DNA of 64,000 nucleotides. It comes from Pseudomonas azerbaijanoccidentalis. Its GTDB lineage: Bacteria; Pseudomonadota; Gammaproteobacteria; Pseudomonadales; Pseudomonadaceae. Position numbers and translations under genes: made by a program. Positions 8,001-16,412 of the stretch are shown here, in pieces (position 1 is the stretch's first letter; each line of letters opens with the position of its first letter). Where the stretch lies: assembly GCF_019145495.1 (NCBI RefSeq), contig NZ_JAHSTU010000009.1, positions 186,001 to 250,000 on the forward strand. Direction: 5' to 3'. The notes beneath the pieces were generated by a model. It had not been told where the DNA came from. It searched no databases and saw only the letters and a list, made by a program, of their open reading frames with translations.

Positions 8001-10182
8001 CGATCTGCTGCGCCGGTCGTTTGCGGCAGCGAACCGCATCGGCGACCTGCCATACGGTGCTTACGCGGGTAACAACCTCACGGCAGACCTGCTATTTGCT
8101 GGCGAGCTGTTACCCGACGTGCAAATCGAAGCCGAGCGCGGCCTGGATTATGCGAAGACGGTACGCTTCGGGCTGGTCATCGATTTCATCAACACCCAGC
8201 TTGCGCTGATCCGCATGCTGCGAGGCCTGACGGATACGTTTGGTCGCCTCGACGGAGGCAAGTTGAACGAGAGCGACACCGAAGCCCACTTGTCCGGAAA
8301 CCCGGACCTGGTGCTGGCCGAGTGTCTTTACTGGGTGCGCAAGTTACAGGCGCGCTACATGGCTGACGATCCCGGAGCGGCCATGGCCGCTGCCGCCAAG
8401 GCGCAACAGTTACTTTGGGTGTGCCAGTCGTTTTTCGAGGAAGCCGAGTTCTACTTCTTTGACGCATTAGCCCGGGCCGCTTGGTGTGAGCGCCTTCCGG
8501 CAGTCGAACTTGGGCCGCACTTGCGCGCCATGATCGACAGTCACAAGCAGTTGCAGACGTGGGCGCAACAGTGCCCAGAGAATTTTGCCAGCAGGGCGGC
8601 ATTGGTCGGTGCCGAAATTGCTCGGGTGGAAGGGCGTGTCGTTGACGCAGAACAGCTGTATGAGCAAGCCATCGACCTGGCGCAGAAAAGCGGTTTTATC
8701 CAGATAGAAGCACTGGCCAACGAACTCGCGTCGCGTTTCTACGCTGCGCGGGGCCTGGGCAAGATTGCCCGGGTCTACTTGCAGGACGCCCGCTACGGTT
8801 ACCTGCGTTGGGGCGCCGATGGCAAGGTTCGGCAGCTCGACGGCCAATATCCATCGCTGCGGGCCGAGGAACACCCGCTCGATTCGACCACCACCATGGC
8901 CACTGCGGTCGAACACCTCGATCTGGCCACCGTACTCAAGGTTTCCCAAGCGCTGTCGGGCGAAATCGTTCTGGAAAAGCTGATCGATACGGTCATGTTC
9001 ACGGCCATCGAGCAGGCCGGTGCCGAACGGGGCCTGTTGATACTCTCGACCGGTGCCGAACACCGGATAGCCGCGCAAGTGACGACCGCCGACAGCGCAA
9101 CGCTTTTGCGTGATATCCCGGTCAGTTCGCAACTGTTGCCGGAGTCGGTTCTCTATCAAGTCCTGCGCACCCGCGAAAGCCTGGTGCTCGACGATGCCGC
9201 GACCGAAGCAGCCTTCGCCACAGACCCCTACATCCTTGAGCATCACGCCCGCTCGATTCTCTGCCTGCCGTTGATGAATCAGGCCAAGCTGGTAGGCGCG
9301 CTCTATCTGGAAAACAACCTGACCGCCCGGGTGTTCAGCCCGGACCGGATGGCAGTGCTCAAACTGGTGGCGTCCCAGGCGGCCATTTCGCTGGAAAATG
9401 CCCGTTTGTATCGCGAGGTCGCCGAGCGCGAACGACGCTATCGTGAGGTGCAGGCTGAGTTGTCCCACGCCAACCGTGTCGCGACCATGGGTCAGCTAGT
9501 GGCGTCGATCGCTCACGAGGTCAACCAGCCGATAGCCGCCGCCATCCTCAATGCCAATGCGGCCCAACGCTGGCTGAACGCTCAGCCACCCGAGCTTGAG
9601 GAGGTGCGGCATGTGCTCAGCCGTCTCATCCTCGATGCCAACCGCGCCGCGGACGTGCTGGGACGTATTCGTCAGCACATCCGCAAAGCGCCGCGACAGA
9701 AGGGGCCGGTGGACATCAACGCCGCGATTGGCGAAATGATCGAGTTCACCCGTAGCCAGATCATGAAGAATGGCGTGGTTTTGCACACCCAATTCATGGA
9801 CGGTTTGCCCCTCATCGAAGGTGATCGTGTAGAGCTGCAACAGGTATTGCTCAACCTGATCATGAACGCGCTTGAGGCCATGAGCGGGACTGCCCAGGCC
9901 GAGCGGCAATTACAGATCAGCGTGGTGCCGGGCGATGAGGGCTATTTGCTGGTGAGCGTCGCGGATTCAGGACCGGGGTTTCCCGTGGACAACACCGATC
10001 AGGTATTCACCTCGTTCTACACCACCAAACCCACGGGGCTGGGACTGGGGTTGTCGATCTGCCGCTCGATCATCGAAGCCCATGGCGGTCGTTTGTGGGC
10101 GGGCGCCAACCCGCCCTGCGGGGCCACGGTTCAGTTCACGCTACCGGTCATACAGGAGGGTGAGCTGTCGGCCAGTGCCTGA
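5053..10182 (+). CDS. Trifunctional kinase-like / AAA ATPase / GAF / sensor histidine kinase
   Basis: The product is about 1709 residues. In order it has: a Ser/Thr-kinase-like domain (residues ~20-275, catalytic loop HKDIKPSHILVN at 122); a STAND/AAA ATPase with Walker A GYSGIGKS at 322-329 and Walker B-like LFLDDLQWLD near 450; a long helical repeat region; a GAF domain (~1290-1445); a HisKA domain with the phospho-accepting His1488 in SIAHEVNQP; and an HATPase domain (NLIMNALEAM, ADSGPGF, GLGLGLS). No transmembrane segment is evident, so it is probably cytoplasmic. The DFG motif reads TGFG and the usual VAIK lysine is not seen, so the kinase domain may be weak or inactive. Signal and output are unknown. 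The receiver proteins on either side are candidate partners. Confidence 0.9.
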   Translation: MDNNMQILWDDGERLFCRQLRSGAGGGSSVLVARPAAEQPLPACLGRLSHEFALKDELEGSWAVRPLEMVREGAQLQLLLEDPGGEPLVRLLAAPMDINSFLHHAIGIAVALGKLHQRGLVHKDIKPSHILVNCTDGQTRLTGFGLASRLPRERQAPETIAGTLAYMAPEQTGRMNRSIDSRSDLYAFGVTLYQMLTGSLPFTATDPIEWVHCHIAKKPPPPNSRVESVPEALCDIVMKLLAKTAEERYQTAAGLEHDLRRCLADWQSLGRINTFTLSEHGTSDRLLIPEKLYGREREVETLVAAFGRIVANGAAELVLVTGYSGIGKSSVVNELHKVLVPPRGIFASGKFDQYRRDVPYSTLVQAFQSLVRTLLGKNDADLTQWREALQQALDANARLMTDLIPELKLIIGEPPPVPALDPQQAHRRFLLVFRRFIGVFARAEHPLALFLDDLQWLDAATLDLLEDLLTSPDMRNLMLVGAYRSNEVDAAHPLTSKLKAIRAAGGRVGEITLAPLAKAHIEQLIAEALHDDIAHIEPLAQLVLDKTAGNPFFVIQFLQALAEEQLLTFDHEARRWCWDTDRIHAKGYTDNIVDLMVDKLARLSSETQQALQQLACLGNVATISALSTAMGMPKAQVRTVLWEAIRQELVERLDGAYGFVHDRIHEAAYSLIPQDARARAHLRIGRLLAAQTPEADLEEAIFEIVGQLNRGAALIIEQNVRVQLAGFNLMAGQRAKASTAYASALNYLGTGAQLLQEDGWTHRHELMFALELNRAECEFLTGQLSVADQRLSALSKRAVTTIERADVACLQMDVYLLLDRSDGAVAVCLGYLRHVGIEWSAHPSDDQVRHEYEQIGALLGDRAIEALIDLPLMKDPTSLVTVNALGKLFAPALQTDFNLSCLSICKAISLSLEWGNCDASCVLYANLFRVAGRRFGDYQVGFRFGQLGCDLVEQRGLTRFEASTYLCFSCFAVRWMRPVGECRDLLRRSFAAANRIGDLPYGAYAGNNLTADLLFAGELLPDVQIEAERGLDYAKTVRFGLVIDFINTQLALIRMLRGLTDTFGRLDGGKLNESDTEAHLSGNPDLVLAECLYWVRKLQARYMADDPGAAMAAAAKAQQLLWVCQSFFEEAEFYFFDALARAAWCERLPAVELGPHLRAMIDSHKQLQTWAQQCPENFASRAALVGAEIARVEGRVVDAEQLYEQAIDLAQKSGFIQIEALANELASRFYAARGLGKIARVYLQDARYGYLRWGADGKVRQLDGQYPSLRAEEHPLDSTTTMATAVEHLDLATVLKVSQALSGEIVLEKLIDTVMFTAIEQAGAERGLLILSTGAEHRIAAQVTTADSATLLRDIPVSSQLLPESVLYQVLRTRESLVLDDAATEAAFATDPYILEHHARSILCLPLMNQAKLVGALYLENNLTARVFSPDRMAVLKLVASQAAISLENARLYREVAERERRYREVQAELSHANRVATMGQLVASIAHEVNQPIAAAILNANAAQRWLNAQPPELEEVRHVLSRLILDANRAADVLGRIRQHIRKAPRQKGPVDINAAIGEMIEFTRSQIMKNGVVLHTQFMDGLPLIEGDRVELQQVLLNLIMNALEAMSGTAQAERQLQISVVPGDEGYLLVSVADSGPGFPVDNTDQVFTSFYTTKPTGLGLGLSICRSIIEAHGGRLWAGANPPCGATVQFTLPVIQEGELSASA

Positions 10183-10249
10183 CTTAATACTTAGGTTTAA
10201 GAGGGGCATATCAATGGGTCGAACGAAGTAATCGGATGTACAAATGAAG

Positions 10250-10292
10250 CTCCGCAACCCCGGCGATACATTAAGCATCAAGGGTTGCGGAG
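10250..10292 (+). promoter_or_regulatory. Leader hairpin enclosing the ribosome-binding site of the LRAT-like gene
   Basis: CTCCGCAACCC (10250-10260) pairs perfectly over 11 bp with GGGTTGCGGAG (10282-10292) around a 21-base loop. The only Shine-Dalgarno-like sequence before the GTG at 10302 is the GGAG at 10289-10292, nine bases from the start, and it lies inside the stem. The structure would block translation when folded. Confidence 0.55.
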
Positions 10293-10301
10293 ATCTTTAT
10301 C

Positions 10302-10760
10302 GTGAAAAGCTCGATAGCCGAAGTGATTGAAAAATATTCAGGGATCCGTGTCGGCCAGACACTCACTGACTCGCCGGTCGGCTCGCATCTGATCAGCCCA
10401 CGGCGGTTTTACGTTCATCACGGTATTCACCTCGGCGGCGGTCGCATCGCCCATTACGCCGGGTACAGCGGCTCAATCAAGCCGGGGCCGATCGAAGTGA
10501 CGGACCTGGATGGTTTCGCCAATGGCAGACCCGTCTGGGTACTTCAAGAACAGTGTGAATATTCCAGTGATGAAGTGGTCAGTCGCGCGTATTCAAGAGT
10601 GGGCGAGCGCGATTACAGAATCTTCTCCAACAACTGCGAACATTTTTGCAGTTGGTGCACTCGCGGTAGAAGTTACAGCGCCCAGGTCGAAGCGCTACTG
10701 CGTTCACCACGACGTTTCTTCTCGATGATTTCTGCGTTGCAACTTTGTTTAGTGGCCTAG
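10302..10760 (+). CDS. LRAT/HRASLS-like acyltransferase (NlpC/P60 superfamily)
   Basis: The product is 152 residues with the LRAT fold signatures. The catalytic histidine region is FYVHHGIHLGGGRIAHYAG and the nucleophile region is NNCEHFCSWC, with cysteine in the NCEHF motif. Eukaryotic relatives transfer acyl chains from phospholipids. Bacterial members are mostly uncharacterised thiol hydrolases or transferases. It starts with GTG, and the leader hairpin covers the ribosome-binding site. It sits between a histidine kinase and a FixJ-type regulator, an unusual context that suggests, without proving, control by that signalling system. A hydrophobic C-terminal tail (MISALQLCLVA) may touch membranes. 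Confidence 0.8.
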   Translation: MKSSIAEVIEKYSGIRVGQTLTDSPVGSHLISPRRFYVHHGIHLGGGRIAHYAGYSGSIKPGPIEVTDLDGFANGRPVWVLQEQCEYSSDEVVSRAYSRVGERDYRIFSNNCEHFCSWCTRGRSYSAQVEALLRSPRRFFSMISALQLCLVA

Positions 10761-10869
10761 TATCAGCCAGGCCCGCCATGCCGCTGCGGCGGCTGCCTGG
10801 GTGCATTCCAAGCAAATTTTGACGCTGTGCTACACTTTTTTTTCCGTCATTTTTTCAAGAGTGTCGTGC

Positions 10870-11514
10870 ATGAGCGCACCATCTCGTGAGCCCCAAAGCA
10901 ATGGTTCAATGGTGTTCGTGGTGGATGACGACGCCTCCATTCGCGATGCGTTAAGTAACCTTTTGCGTTCCGCCGGCATACGCGTTGAAACCTTCGCTTC
11001 AACGGCGGAATTTCTAAGCCAGCCGAAGACCGACAGCGCCAGTTGCCTGGTCCTGGATGTACGTCTTCAGGGCAACAGTGGCCTGGACTTCCAGCGGCAA
11101 CTGGTTGAGTCCAACACCACCATTCCGATTATTTTCATCACCGGTCATGGCGACATCGAAATGTCGGTCAAGGCAATGAAGGCCGGTGCCGTGGACTTCC
11201 TGGCCAAACCGTTTCGTGAACAGGACCTGCTGGACGCGGTGTCCGCCGCGCTGCAAACCGACATCAAACGCCGGGAACTTGAACGCCAAACGTCAAACCT
11301 GCATGCCGACTACCAATCGCTGACCACTCGTGAGCGAGAAGTCATGGCACTCGCCGTCAAAGGGCTGATGAATAAACAGATCGCCGGGCAAATGAACCTG
11401 AGCGAAATCACCATCAAAATTCACCGCTCCCATGCCATGAAAAAAATGCACGCCAGGTCGTTTGCCGATCTGGTTCGCATGGCGGAGGCTCTGGGGGTAG
11501 GGCACGAGCGTTAA
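10870..11514 (+). CDS. FixJ/NarL-type response regulator with LuxR HTH
   Basis: The product is 214 residues. The receiver domain (residues 14-130) has VVDDDAS, phospho-acceptor Asp63 in CLVLDVRL, Thr91 and Lys113 in LAKPF. A linker leads to a LuxR-type HTH (about 145-205) with LTTREREVMALAVKGLMNKQ. It is a DNA-binding two-component regulator. The nearest histidine kinase is the hybrid protein ending at 10182, so they may form a pair. The start at 10870 (MSAPSREP) is chosen because an extension to 10801 has a low-complexity, poorly conserved character. Confidence 0.9.
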   Translation: MSAPSREPQSNGSMVFVVDDDASIRDALSNLLRSAGIRVETFASTAEFLSQPKTDSASCLVLDVRLQGNSGLDFQRQLVESNTTIPIIFITGHGDIEMSVKAMKAGAVDFLAKPFREQDLLDAVSAALQTDIKRRELERQTSNLHADYQSLTTREREVMALAVKGLMNKQIAGQMNLSEITIKIHRSHAMKKMHARSFADLVRMAEALGVGHER

Positions 11515-11683
11515 ACGGCGCCGGATAACAAGTCGCCAATAACGGGTTGCCCGTCTCATCGTGGGCACTGAAACGAATAAATTTATTGAAAAAAATCGCC
11601 ATAAGCTTTAAACGGGAAGCTCACTGGCAAATGGCTAGCAAACAGTCAGTGAGTTTCGCCAGGTTTTGGCACAGGGAGCGCTG

Positions 11684-14581
11684 ATGAGTTTTCGTACACG
11701 GATCGACTCCCCGCGGCCAGCGGCCGTTTGTGTAGCAGCTTCAGCTCCACCCAACGATTACCCTGCGACTGTGGGCATGGCCTGCGCCAGCGTCGAAGAT
11801 TCGATCGAGCAATTGCTGGACGCCGCGCGCAACGGCGCTCATACCCGCGGGTGGGTGTTTTACCGTGCCGGTGAGCAAATGCATTGGGTCGGGCAAGGCG
11901 ACCCGTCGGCGCAATGGCCCTCGCACGTCGAAAATGAAGAATTCGAAGCCTTTTGCCAGGCCCGGCAGTTGCATCGCTGGCCGACCGGCCGGGGCGAAAC
12001 TGCGCTGGGTTGGTTGCTTGCCCCGCAAGACGCGGCTGCGGAACCGGCGCTCGCCGAGTTTGCCCTGCGCCTGGGGGTCCAACTCCAGACCAATACCCTG
12101 GCCCGCGCGCAGATTACCCAGCGTGTGTTGTATGAAATCACCTACCTGGCCAGCTCTACCCGCGACCGCGCGGTGTTTCTGGTGGGGGTTCACCGCCTGC
12201 TGGCCAGTCTGATCGATGCCGAGAACTTCTATCTCGCGCTGTACGACCCGCACACGGGCAAGATCGATTACCCGTATTACGTCGACATCATTGACGTTGA
12301 TGCGCTGGAGTCCGAAAACTACGAATACCTTGTCCCTTCGCGCCTGTCATTGACTGGCCAAGTGTTGACCAGCGGTCAGCCGTTGCTGATCGATGCTGCG
12401 GGGATTCTCGCGGCTCAGGCCGAGGAGCGCTTCTTCTGTGTGGGTGATCGTCCTGAGTTCTGGATGGGGGCGCCGTTGAAAAATGCCTCGGATGAGGTGT
12501 TTGGCATGCTGGCGATGCAGGTCTACGACGTTGAGCGTATCTACAGCGCCGAAGACCGCGCGTTGTTTCTGGTAGTGGCGCGCCACGTGGCCATGGCCCT
12601 GGGCCGGATTCTGCACCGAGAGGATCTGGAGCAAACGGTGATGCGCCGTACCCTGGAGCTGTCGGCACTCAACGACGCCCTGCGGCAAGAAGTGGCAGAC
12701 CGTGAGCGCGCCGAGCATCTGCAGAGCGCGCTGTTCCAGATTGCCGAACTGTCGAGCCAGCCCGGTGACATGGCCGAACTGTTTAAAACCTTGCACGGCA
12801 TCGTCGGTGATCTGCTGTTCGCGCAGAACTTCTACATTGCGCTGTTCGACGACGCGACCAGTGAAGTGACCTTTCCCTACTATGTGGATGAACGGCAGAC
12901 GATTTGCCCGGCGGCTCGGCGAGGGCGCCGGGGCCTGACCGAGTACGTGATCCGCCAGCGTCGACCTTGCCTGATCGACGTCGGCGAGGCTGAACGATTG
13001 GCCGAAACCGGTGAAATCGAACTGGCCCATGAGTCGGTCAGGTCCTGTTCCTGGCTGGGCATTCCCTTGTTCGATGGCGAAGTGGTGCGTGGTGTGCTGG
13101 CGGTGCAAAGCTACACCTCGCATGTTTGGTACACCCTGCGTGATCAGGAACTGTTGACGTTCGTGTCACGCCACATCGACACCGCGTTGTCACGCCGCAC
13201 GGCCGCCGAAGCAATCCATACCGCCAATCTCAAGCTGGAAGCGCGGGTACAGAGCCGCACCCGCGAACTCGATCACGCCAACGCCAAGTTGCAACACGAA
13301 AACACCCACGATGCGCTGACCGGATTGCCGAATCGCACCTACCTGCAACAGCGCCTCAACCTGGCCTGGTCACGCTTCGGCAGTCAGGGCGGGCACCTGG
13401 CGGTGATGTTCATCGATCTCGACCGCTTCAAAATGGTCAACGACAGCCTCGGCCACCATTTTGGCGACCTGCTGTTGATGCAGGCCGCCCACCGTTTACG
13501 CGGTTGCCTGCGCGAAACCGACATGCTGGCACGTCTGGGCGGCGACGAATTTTCGGTGCTCGCCCCAGAAGCGTCGCTGGATGTGGTCATCGAAATCGCC
13601 GAACGCATCCTCGTCGCGTTCGACCTGCCGTTTTTCATCAATGGCTACGAAGTTTTTTCGTCCTGCAGCATCGGTATTGTCAGTGCCGATGGTCAGTTCC
13701 ACCACGAGCCGGCGGACTTGTTACGCGATGCCGATGCGGCGATGTACCGGGTCAAAAGTGCCGGGCGTGACAGCTACGCAGTGTTCAACCAGGAAGTGCG
13801 CCGCGAAGTCTCGGACCAGGTCGAGCGAGAAGGGGCCTTGCGCAACGCGCTCAAGCGCACCGATGAATTGCTGCCGTATTTCCAGCCGATTGTCAGCGTT
13901 GAAACCGGTGAGTTATTAGCCCTGGAAGCACTGATCCGATGGCGCCAGCCGGGCGGCCGGGTGATCGCGCCGGGCGAGTTCCTGCCGGATGTCGAGGGCT
14001 TGCGCCTGATCGGCCGACTGGACCTGTACATGCTCGCCAGCATTGCCGCGATTCTCGCCCGACCCGAGCACGCCAATTGGCCTGCGGTGCACGTCAACTG
14101 CTCCAGTTACAGCATGACCCGACCGGACTTTGCCAGTGATGTGCTGGCGCTGCTGGCGCAACACGGCGTCGAGCCATCGCGAATTTGCCTGGAATTAACC
14201 GAAGGTGCACTGGTGGCCGAGCCCGAGATTGCCAAGCAAACCATGCAGCAACTGGCAGACAACGGCATGTCAGTGGTGCTTGATGATTTCGGTGCCGGGT
14301 TTTCATCCCTGAGCTACGTGCATCAATACCAATTCAGCGGCTTGAAAATCGACAAGTCGTTCATCCTCGAACTGACCACCAGCCCACGCAGCCGCGCCAT
14401 CGTCCGGGCCATCGTACGCATGGCCGAATCGCTGGACCTGAGCGTGGTGGCCGAAGGCGTCGAGGATCAAGCGACACTCGACCTGCTTCGCGAAATGGGC
14501 GCGGGCCAAGCCCAGGGTTACTACTTTGCCAAGCCGATGGGGCTGGAGACGTTGTTGGCGAGTTCGTTGATGGGGCGCTGA
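11684..14581 (+). CDS. GAF-GAF-GGDEF-EAL c-di-GMP signalling protein
   Basis: The product is about 965 residues. Two GAF domains (about 120-300 and 340-500) are followed by a short coiled segment, a diguanylate cyclase domain with an intact LGGDEF at about 619 and an RETD inhibitory site five residues before it, and an EAL phosphodiesterase domain (EALIRW near 748, ELTEG, VVLDDFGAGFSSLSYV, AEGVED). Both catalytic signatures look intact, so it could make and break cyclic di-GMP. No transmembrane segment is seen, and the GAF domains should sense a cytoplasmic signal. The ATG at 11684 has GGGAG upstream and is preferred to a TTG at 11666. Confidence 0.92.
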   Translation: MSFRTRIDSPRPAAVCVAASAPPNDYPATVGMACASVEDSIEQLLDAARNGAHTRGWVFYRAGEQMHWVGQGDPSAQWPSHVENEEFEAFCQARQLHRWPTGRGETALGWLLAPQDAAAEPALAEFALRLGVQLQTNTLARAQITQRVLYEITYLASSTRDRAVFLVGVHRLLASLIDAENFYLALYDPHTGKIDYPYYVDIIDVDALESENYEYLVPSRLSLTGQVLTSGQPLLIDAAGILAAQAEERFFCVGDRPEFWMGAPLKNASDEVFGMLAMQVYDVERIYSAEDRALFLVVARHVAMALGRILHREDLEQTVMRRTLELSALNDALRQEVADRERAEHLQSALFQIAELSSQPGDMAELFKTLHGIVGDLLFAQNFYIALFDDATSEVTFPYYVDERQTICPAARRGRRGLTEYVIRQRRPCLIDVGEAERLAETGEIELAHESVRSCSWLGIPLFDGEVVRGVLAVQSYTSHVWYTLRDQELLTFVSRHIDTALSRRTAAEAIHTANLKLEARVQSRTRELDHANAKLQHENTHDALTGLPNRTYLQQRLNLAWSRFGSQGGHLAVMFIDLDRFKMVNDSLGHHFGDLLLMQAAHRLRGCLRETDMLARLGGDEFSVLAPEASLDVVIEIAERILVAFDLPFFINGYEVFSSCSIGIVSADGQFHHEPADLLRDADAAMYRVKSAGRDSYAVFNQEVRREVSDQVEREGALRNALKRTDELLPYFQPIVSVETGELLALEALIRWRQPGGRVIAPGEFLPDVEGLRLIGRLDLYMLASIAAILARPEHANWPAVHVNCSSYSMTRPDFASDVLALLAQHGVEPSRICLELTEGALVAEPEIAKQTMQQLADNGMSVVLDDFGAGFSSLSYVHQYQFSGLKIDKSFILELTTSPRSRAIVRAIVRMAESLDLSVVAEGVEDQATLDLLREMGAGQAQGYYFAKPMGLETLLASSLMGR

Positions 14582-14605
14582 GGCGGTCCTGTTACGTTAC
14601 GTGCA

Positions 14606-14639
14606 CAAAAAACCCGGCTGATCAGGCCGGGTTTTTTGT
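14606..14639. terminator. Bidirectional intrinsic terminator
   Basis: A CCCGGC...GCCGGG stem is flanked by AAAAAA on the left and TTTTTT on the right, so it can end transcription of both the GGDEF-EAL gene and the convergent repeat-protein gene. Confidence 0.85.
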
Positions 14640-14663
14640 CGGTGTTGCGGTGTCGCGATGTAT

Positions 14664-15104
14664 TCAGGCGACAGTGTTGCCTTGCAGGCGGTCCGAGCCA
14701 TCGGCGGCGACGGTGTTGCCTTGCAGGCGGTCCGAGCCATCGGCGGCGACGGTGTTGCCTTGCAGGCGGTCCGAGCCATCGGCGGCGACGGTGTTGCCTT
14801 GCAGGCGGTCCGAGCCATCGGCGGCGACGGTGTTGCCTTGCAGGCGGTCGGAGCCATCGGCGGCCACTTCGTTGCCTTTCAAACGATCTGAACCATCGGC
14901 AGCGACACGATTTTCAATCAGGCGATCGGAACCGCCTTCAGCGACACGATTCTGGATCAGACGATCCGAACCACCTTCAGCCACACGGCTTTCGATCAGT
15001 CGATCCGAGCCGCCTTCAGCGACTACAGGTTGAGCCGAGGTGGCGGCAAAAGCGTTAACGGCGAAGATCGAAAAAGCGATGCTGAGGATGGTTTGGCGTT
15101 TCAT
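14664..15104 (-). CDS. Secreted 13-residue tandem-repeat protein
   Basis: The product is 146 residues. A signal peptide (MKRQTILSIAFSIFAVNAFA, residues 1-20) is followed by nine copies of a 13-residue unit of the form V-A-(A/E)-(D/G)-G-S-D-R-L-x-x-N/S-x and a final VA. The last five units are identical (VAADGSDRLQGNT), and the first three have the EGGSDRLIEN variant. The reading strand is supported by the signal peptide and a GGAG ten bases before the ATG. Other frames are open only because the 39-bp unit contains no stop. The mature protein is periplasmic or extracellular, hydrophilic and lacks cysteine. I do not recognise a function. Confidence 0.75.
   Translation of the reverse strand: MKRQTILSIAFSIFAVNAFAATSAQPVVAEGGSDRLIESRVAEGGSDRLIQNRVAEGGSDRLIENRVAADGSDRLKGNEVAADGSDRLQGNTVAADGSDRLQGNTVAADGSDRLQGNTVAADGSDRLQGNTVAADGSDRLQGNTVA
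14667..15023. repeat. 39-bp in-frame tandem repeat, about nine copies
   Basis: Nine consecutive 39-bp units make up most of the secreted repeat-protein gene. The copies nearest the 3' end of the gene (14667-14860) are almost identical at DNA level, and the others have diverged. This gradient suggests recent expansion at one end. Confidence 0.9.
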
Positions 15105-15382
15105 GATCGTGTGCTCCGGGGTGTTGTTGGTTGGTATGACCCAATGTTACGCCGCGGATTTTTTAAGAGAACTTCATTGAAGTGATGGTGAACATCGATG
15201 GCATTGATAGGGCGAGCCGAACACCTCTGGTGGGCGTGATGATGTGGCGCAGCCTGGAAGCGGCGGGGCATTGCTTACACGGGGTATCAACTGTAATGCG
15301 CGAGCGCACCGTTATCAGCCATGCCGATCCTCAATAGAGTCAGCCTGACGATATTGTCCACTGCATCGATAAGGTGTCTCTC

Positions 15383-15877
15383 ATGATTCAGAACGTTCTC
15401 AAAACGGCTTCTCTGGCAGTGCTACTTGTCGCAAGTGCAGCCGTGCCGATTGCCCAGGCACAACCCTTGCCCCTCGATACAGTGGGTGCCTTACATAACG
15501 AAGACGTGGAATGGCGCAGCTTTCCCGCTTTTCCGAAAGAAGTGAAGCTGGCCGTTATCGCCGGGGATCCGACTAAGCCTGCACCCTACGTTGTGCGAGT
15601 CAAAGTGCCGAACGGCATCAAATTAATGCCCCATACTCATCCTGAAAATCGTATCTACACCGTCATGTCCGGCGTTTTCTATATCGGGTTCGGTACGGTT
15701 TTTGATCCGGACAAACTGGTGGCTTATGGACCGGGTAGCGTCGTGATATTGCCGGCCAATACGCCGCATTTTCACTGGGCAAGATCAGGGGAGTACATAT
15801 CCCAGGTTTACGGAACGGGGCCGCTGGGGCTTGAATACATTGATAGTCACGATGATCCTCGAAACGCGTCGAAGTGA
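15383..15877 (+). CDS. Secreted cupin-domain protein
   Basis: The product is 164 residues with a signal peptide (to about residue 27, IAQAQP). A single cupin domain contains the metal-site motif MPHTHPENRIYTVMSGVFYI and the second motif ILPANTPHFHW. It is likely periplasmic. AAGG at 15371 places the start at ATG 15383 and not at the GTG at 15374. Its architecture resembles the cupin at 3633-4046, but the sequences differ clearly. No enzyme activity can be assigned. Confidence 0.8.
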   Translation: MIQNVLKTASLAVLLVASAAVPIAQAQPLPLDTVGALHNEDVEWRSFPAFPKEVKLAVIAGDPTKPAPYVVRVKVPNGIKLMPHTHPENRIYTVMSGVFYIGFGTVFDPDKLVAYGPGSVVILPANTPHFHWARSGEYISQVYGTGPLGLEYIDSHDDPRNASK

Positions 15878-15913
15878 AACGCGCCCATTCTTGAATCCAG
15901 CCCGGAGCCTTGC

Positions 15914-16372
15914 ATGAAAGTTGGCGTGATCTCCGATACCCACGGCCTGCTCCGCCCCGAAGCCCTCGTGGCGTTGCAAGGCTGCGAGCGAATCATTCAC
16001 GCCGGTGACATCGGCAAACCGCAAATCCTCGAACAACTGGCAGCGATTGCGCCCTTGCATGTCGTGCGGGGCAACAATGACCAGGCGGCCCCATGGGCAG
16101 AACACATCGCCGATCACCTGAGTTTTGATCTCAATGGCTGGTCGACCCTGTTGGTCCACGACATCGCCGACGTCCCGGATCTTCTCGATGTTGGCACACG
16201 GTTGGTGATCACCGGGCATTCGCATAAGCCGCTCATTGAATGGCGCAGTGAACGGCTGTTCCTGAACCCCGGCAGCGCAGGGCCGCGACGGTTCAAGTTG
16301 CCGGTGACGTTGGCGTTGCTAGACGTGGAAGAGGGGGCGATTGAGCCGCGATTGGTTTCGTTGTTGGGATAA
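15914..16372 (+). CDS. Metallophosphoesterase, YfcE/MJ0936-like
   Basis: The product is 152 residues, the usual size of the small calcineurin-like YfcE family. Metal ligands are visible in order: ISDTHG near the N-terminus, HAGDIG, RGNND, VHD and TGHSHKP, and the chain ends in the typical NPGSAGPRRF segment. Family members hydrolyse phosphodiesters with Mn or similar metals; physiological substrates are rarely known. It lies 36 bp after the cupin gene on the same strand and may be cotranscribed with it. Confidence 0.92.
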   Translation: MKVGVISDTHGLLRPEALVALQGCERIIHAGDIGKPQILEQLAAIAPLHVVRGNNDQAAPWAEHIADHLSFDLNGWSTLLVHDIADVPDLLDVGTRLVITGHSHKPLIEWRSERLFLNPGSAGPRRFKLPVTLALLDVEEGAIEPRLVSLLG

Positions 16373-16412
16373 TGGAACCCGCCTCCGACCGCGTCGCTGC
16401 CACGCACTCTGT

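Noticed and set aside
14636..15058. Plus-strand open frames across the tandem repeat, and a CRISPR-like look
   Set aside because: The frames are open only because a 39-bp unit has no stop in any frame. Repeats are contiguous without spacers, so this is not CRISPR, and the minus strand has the signal peptide and ribosome-binding site.
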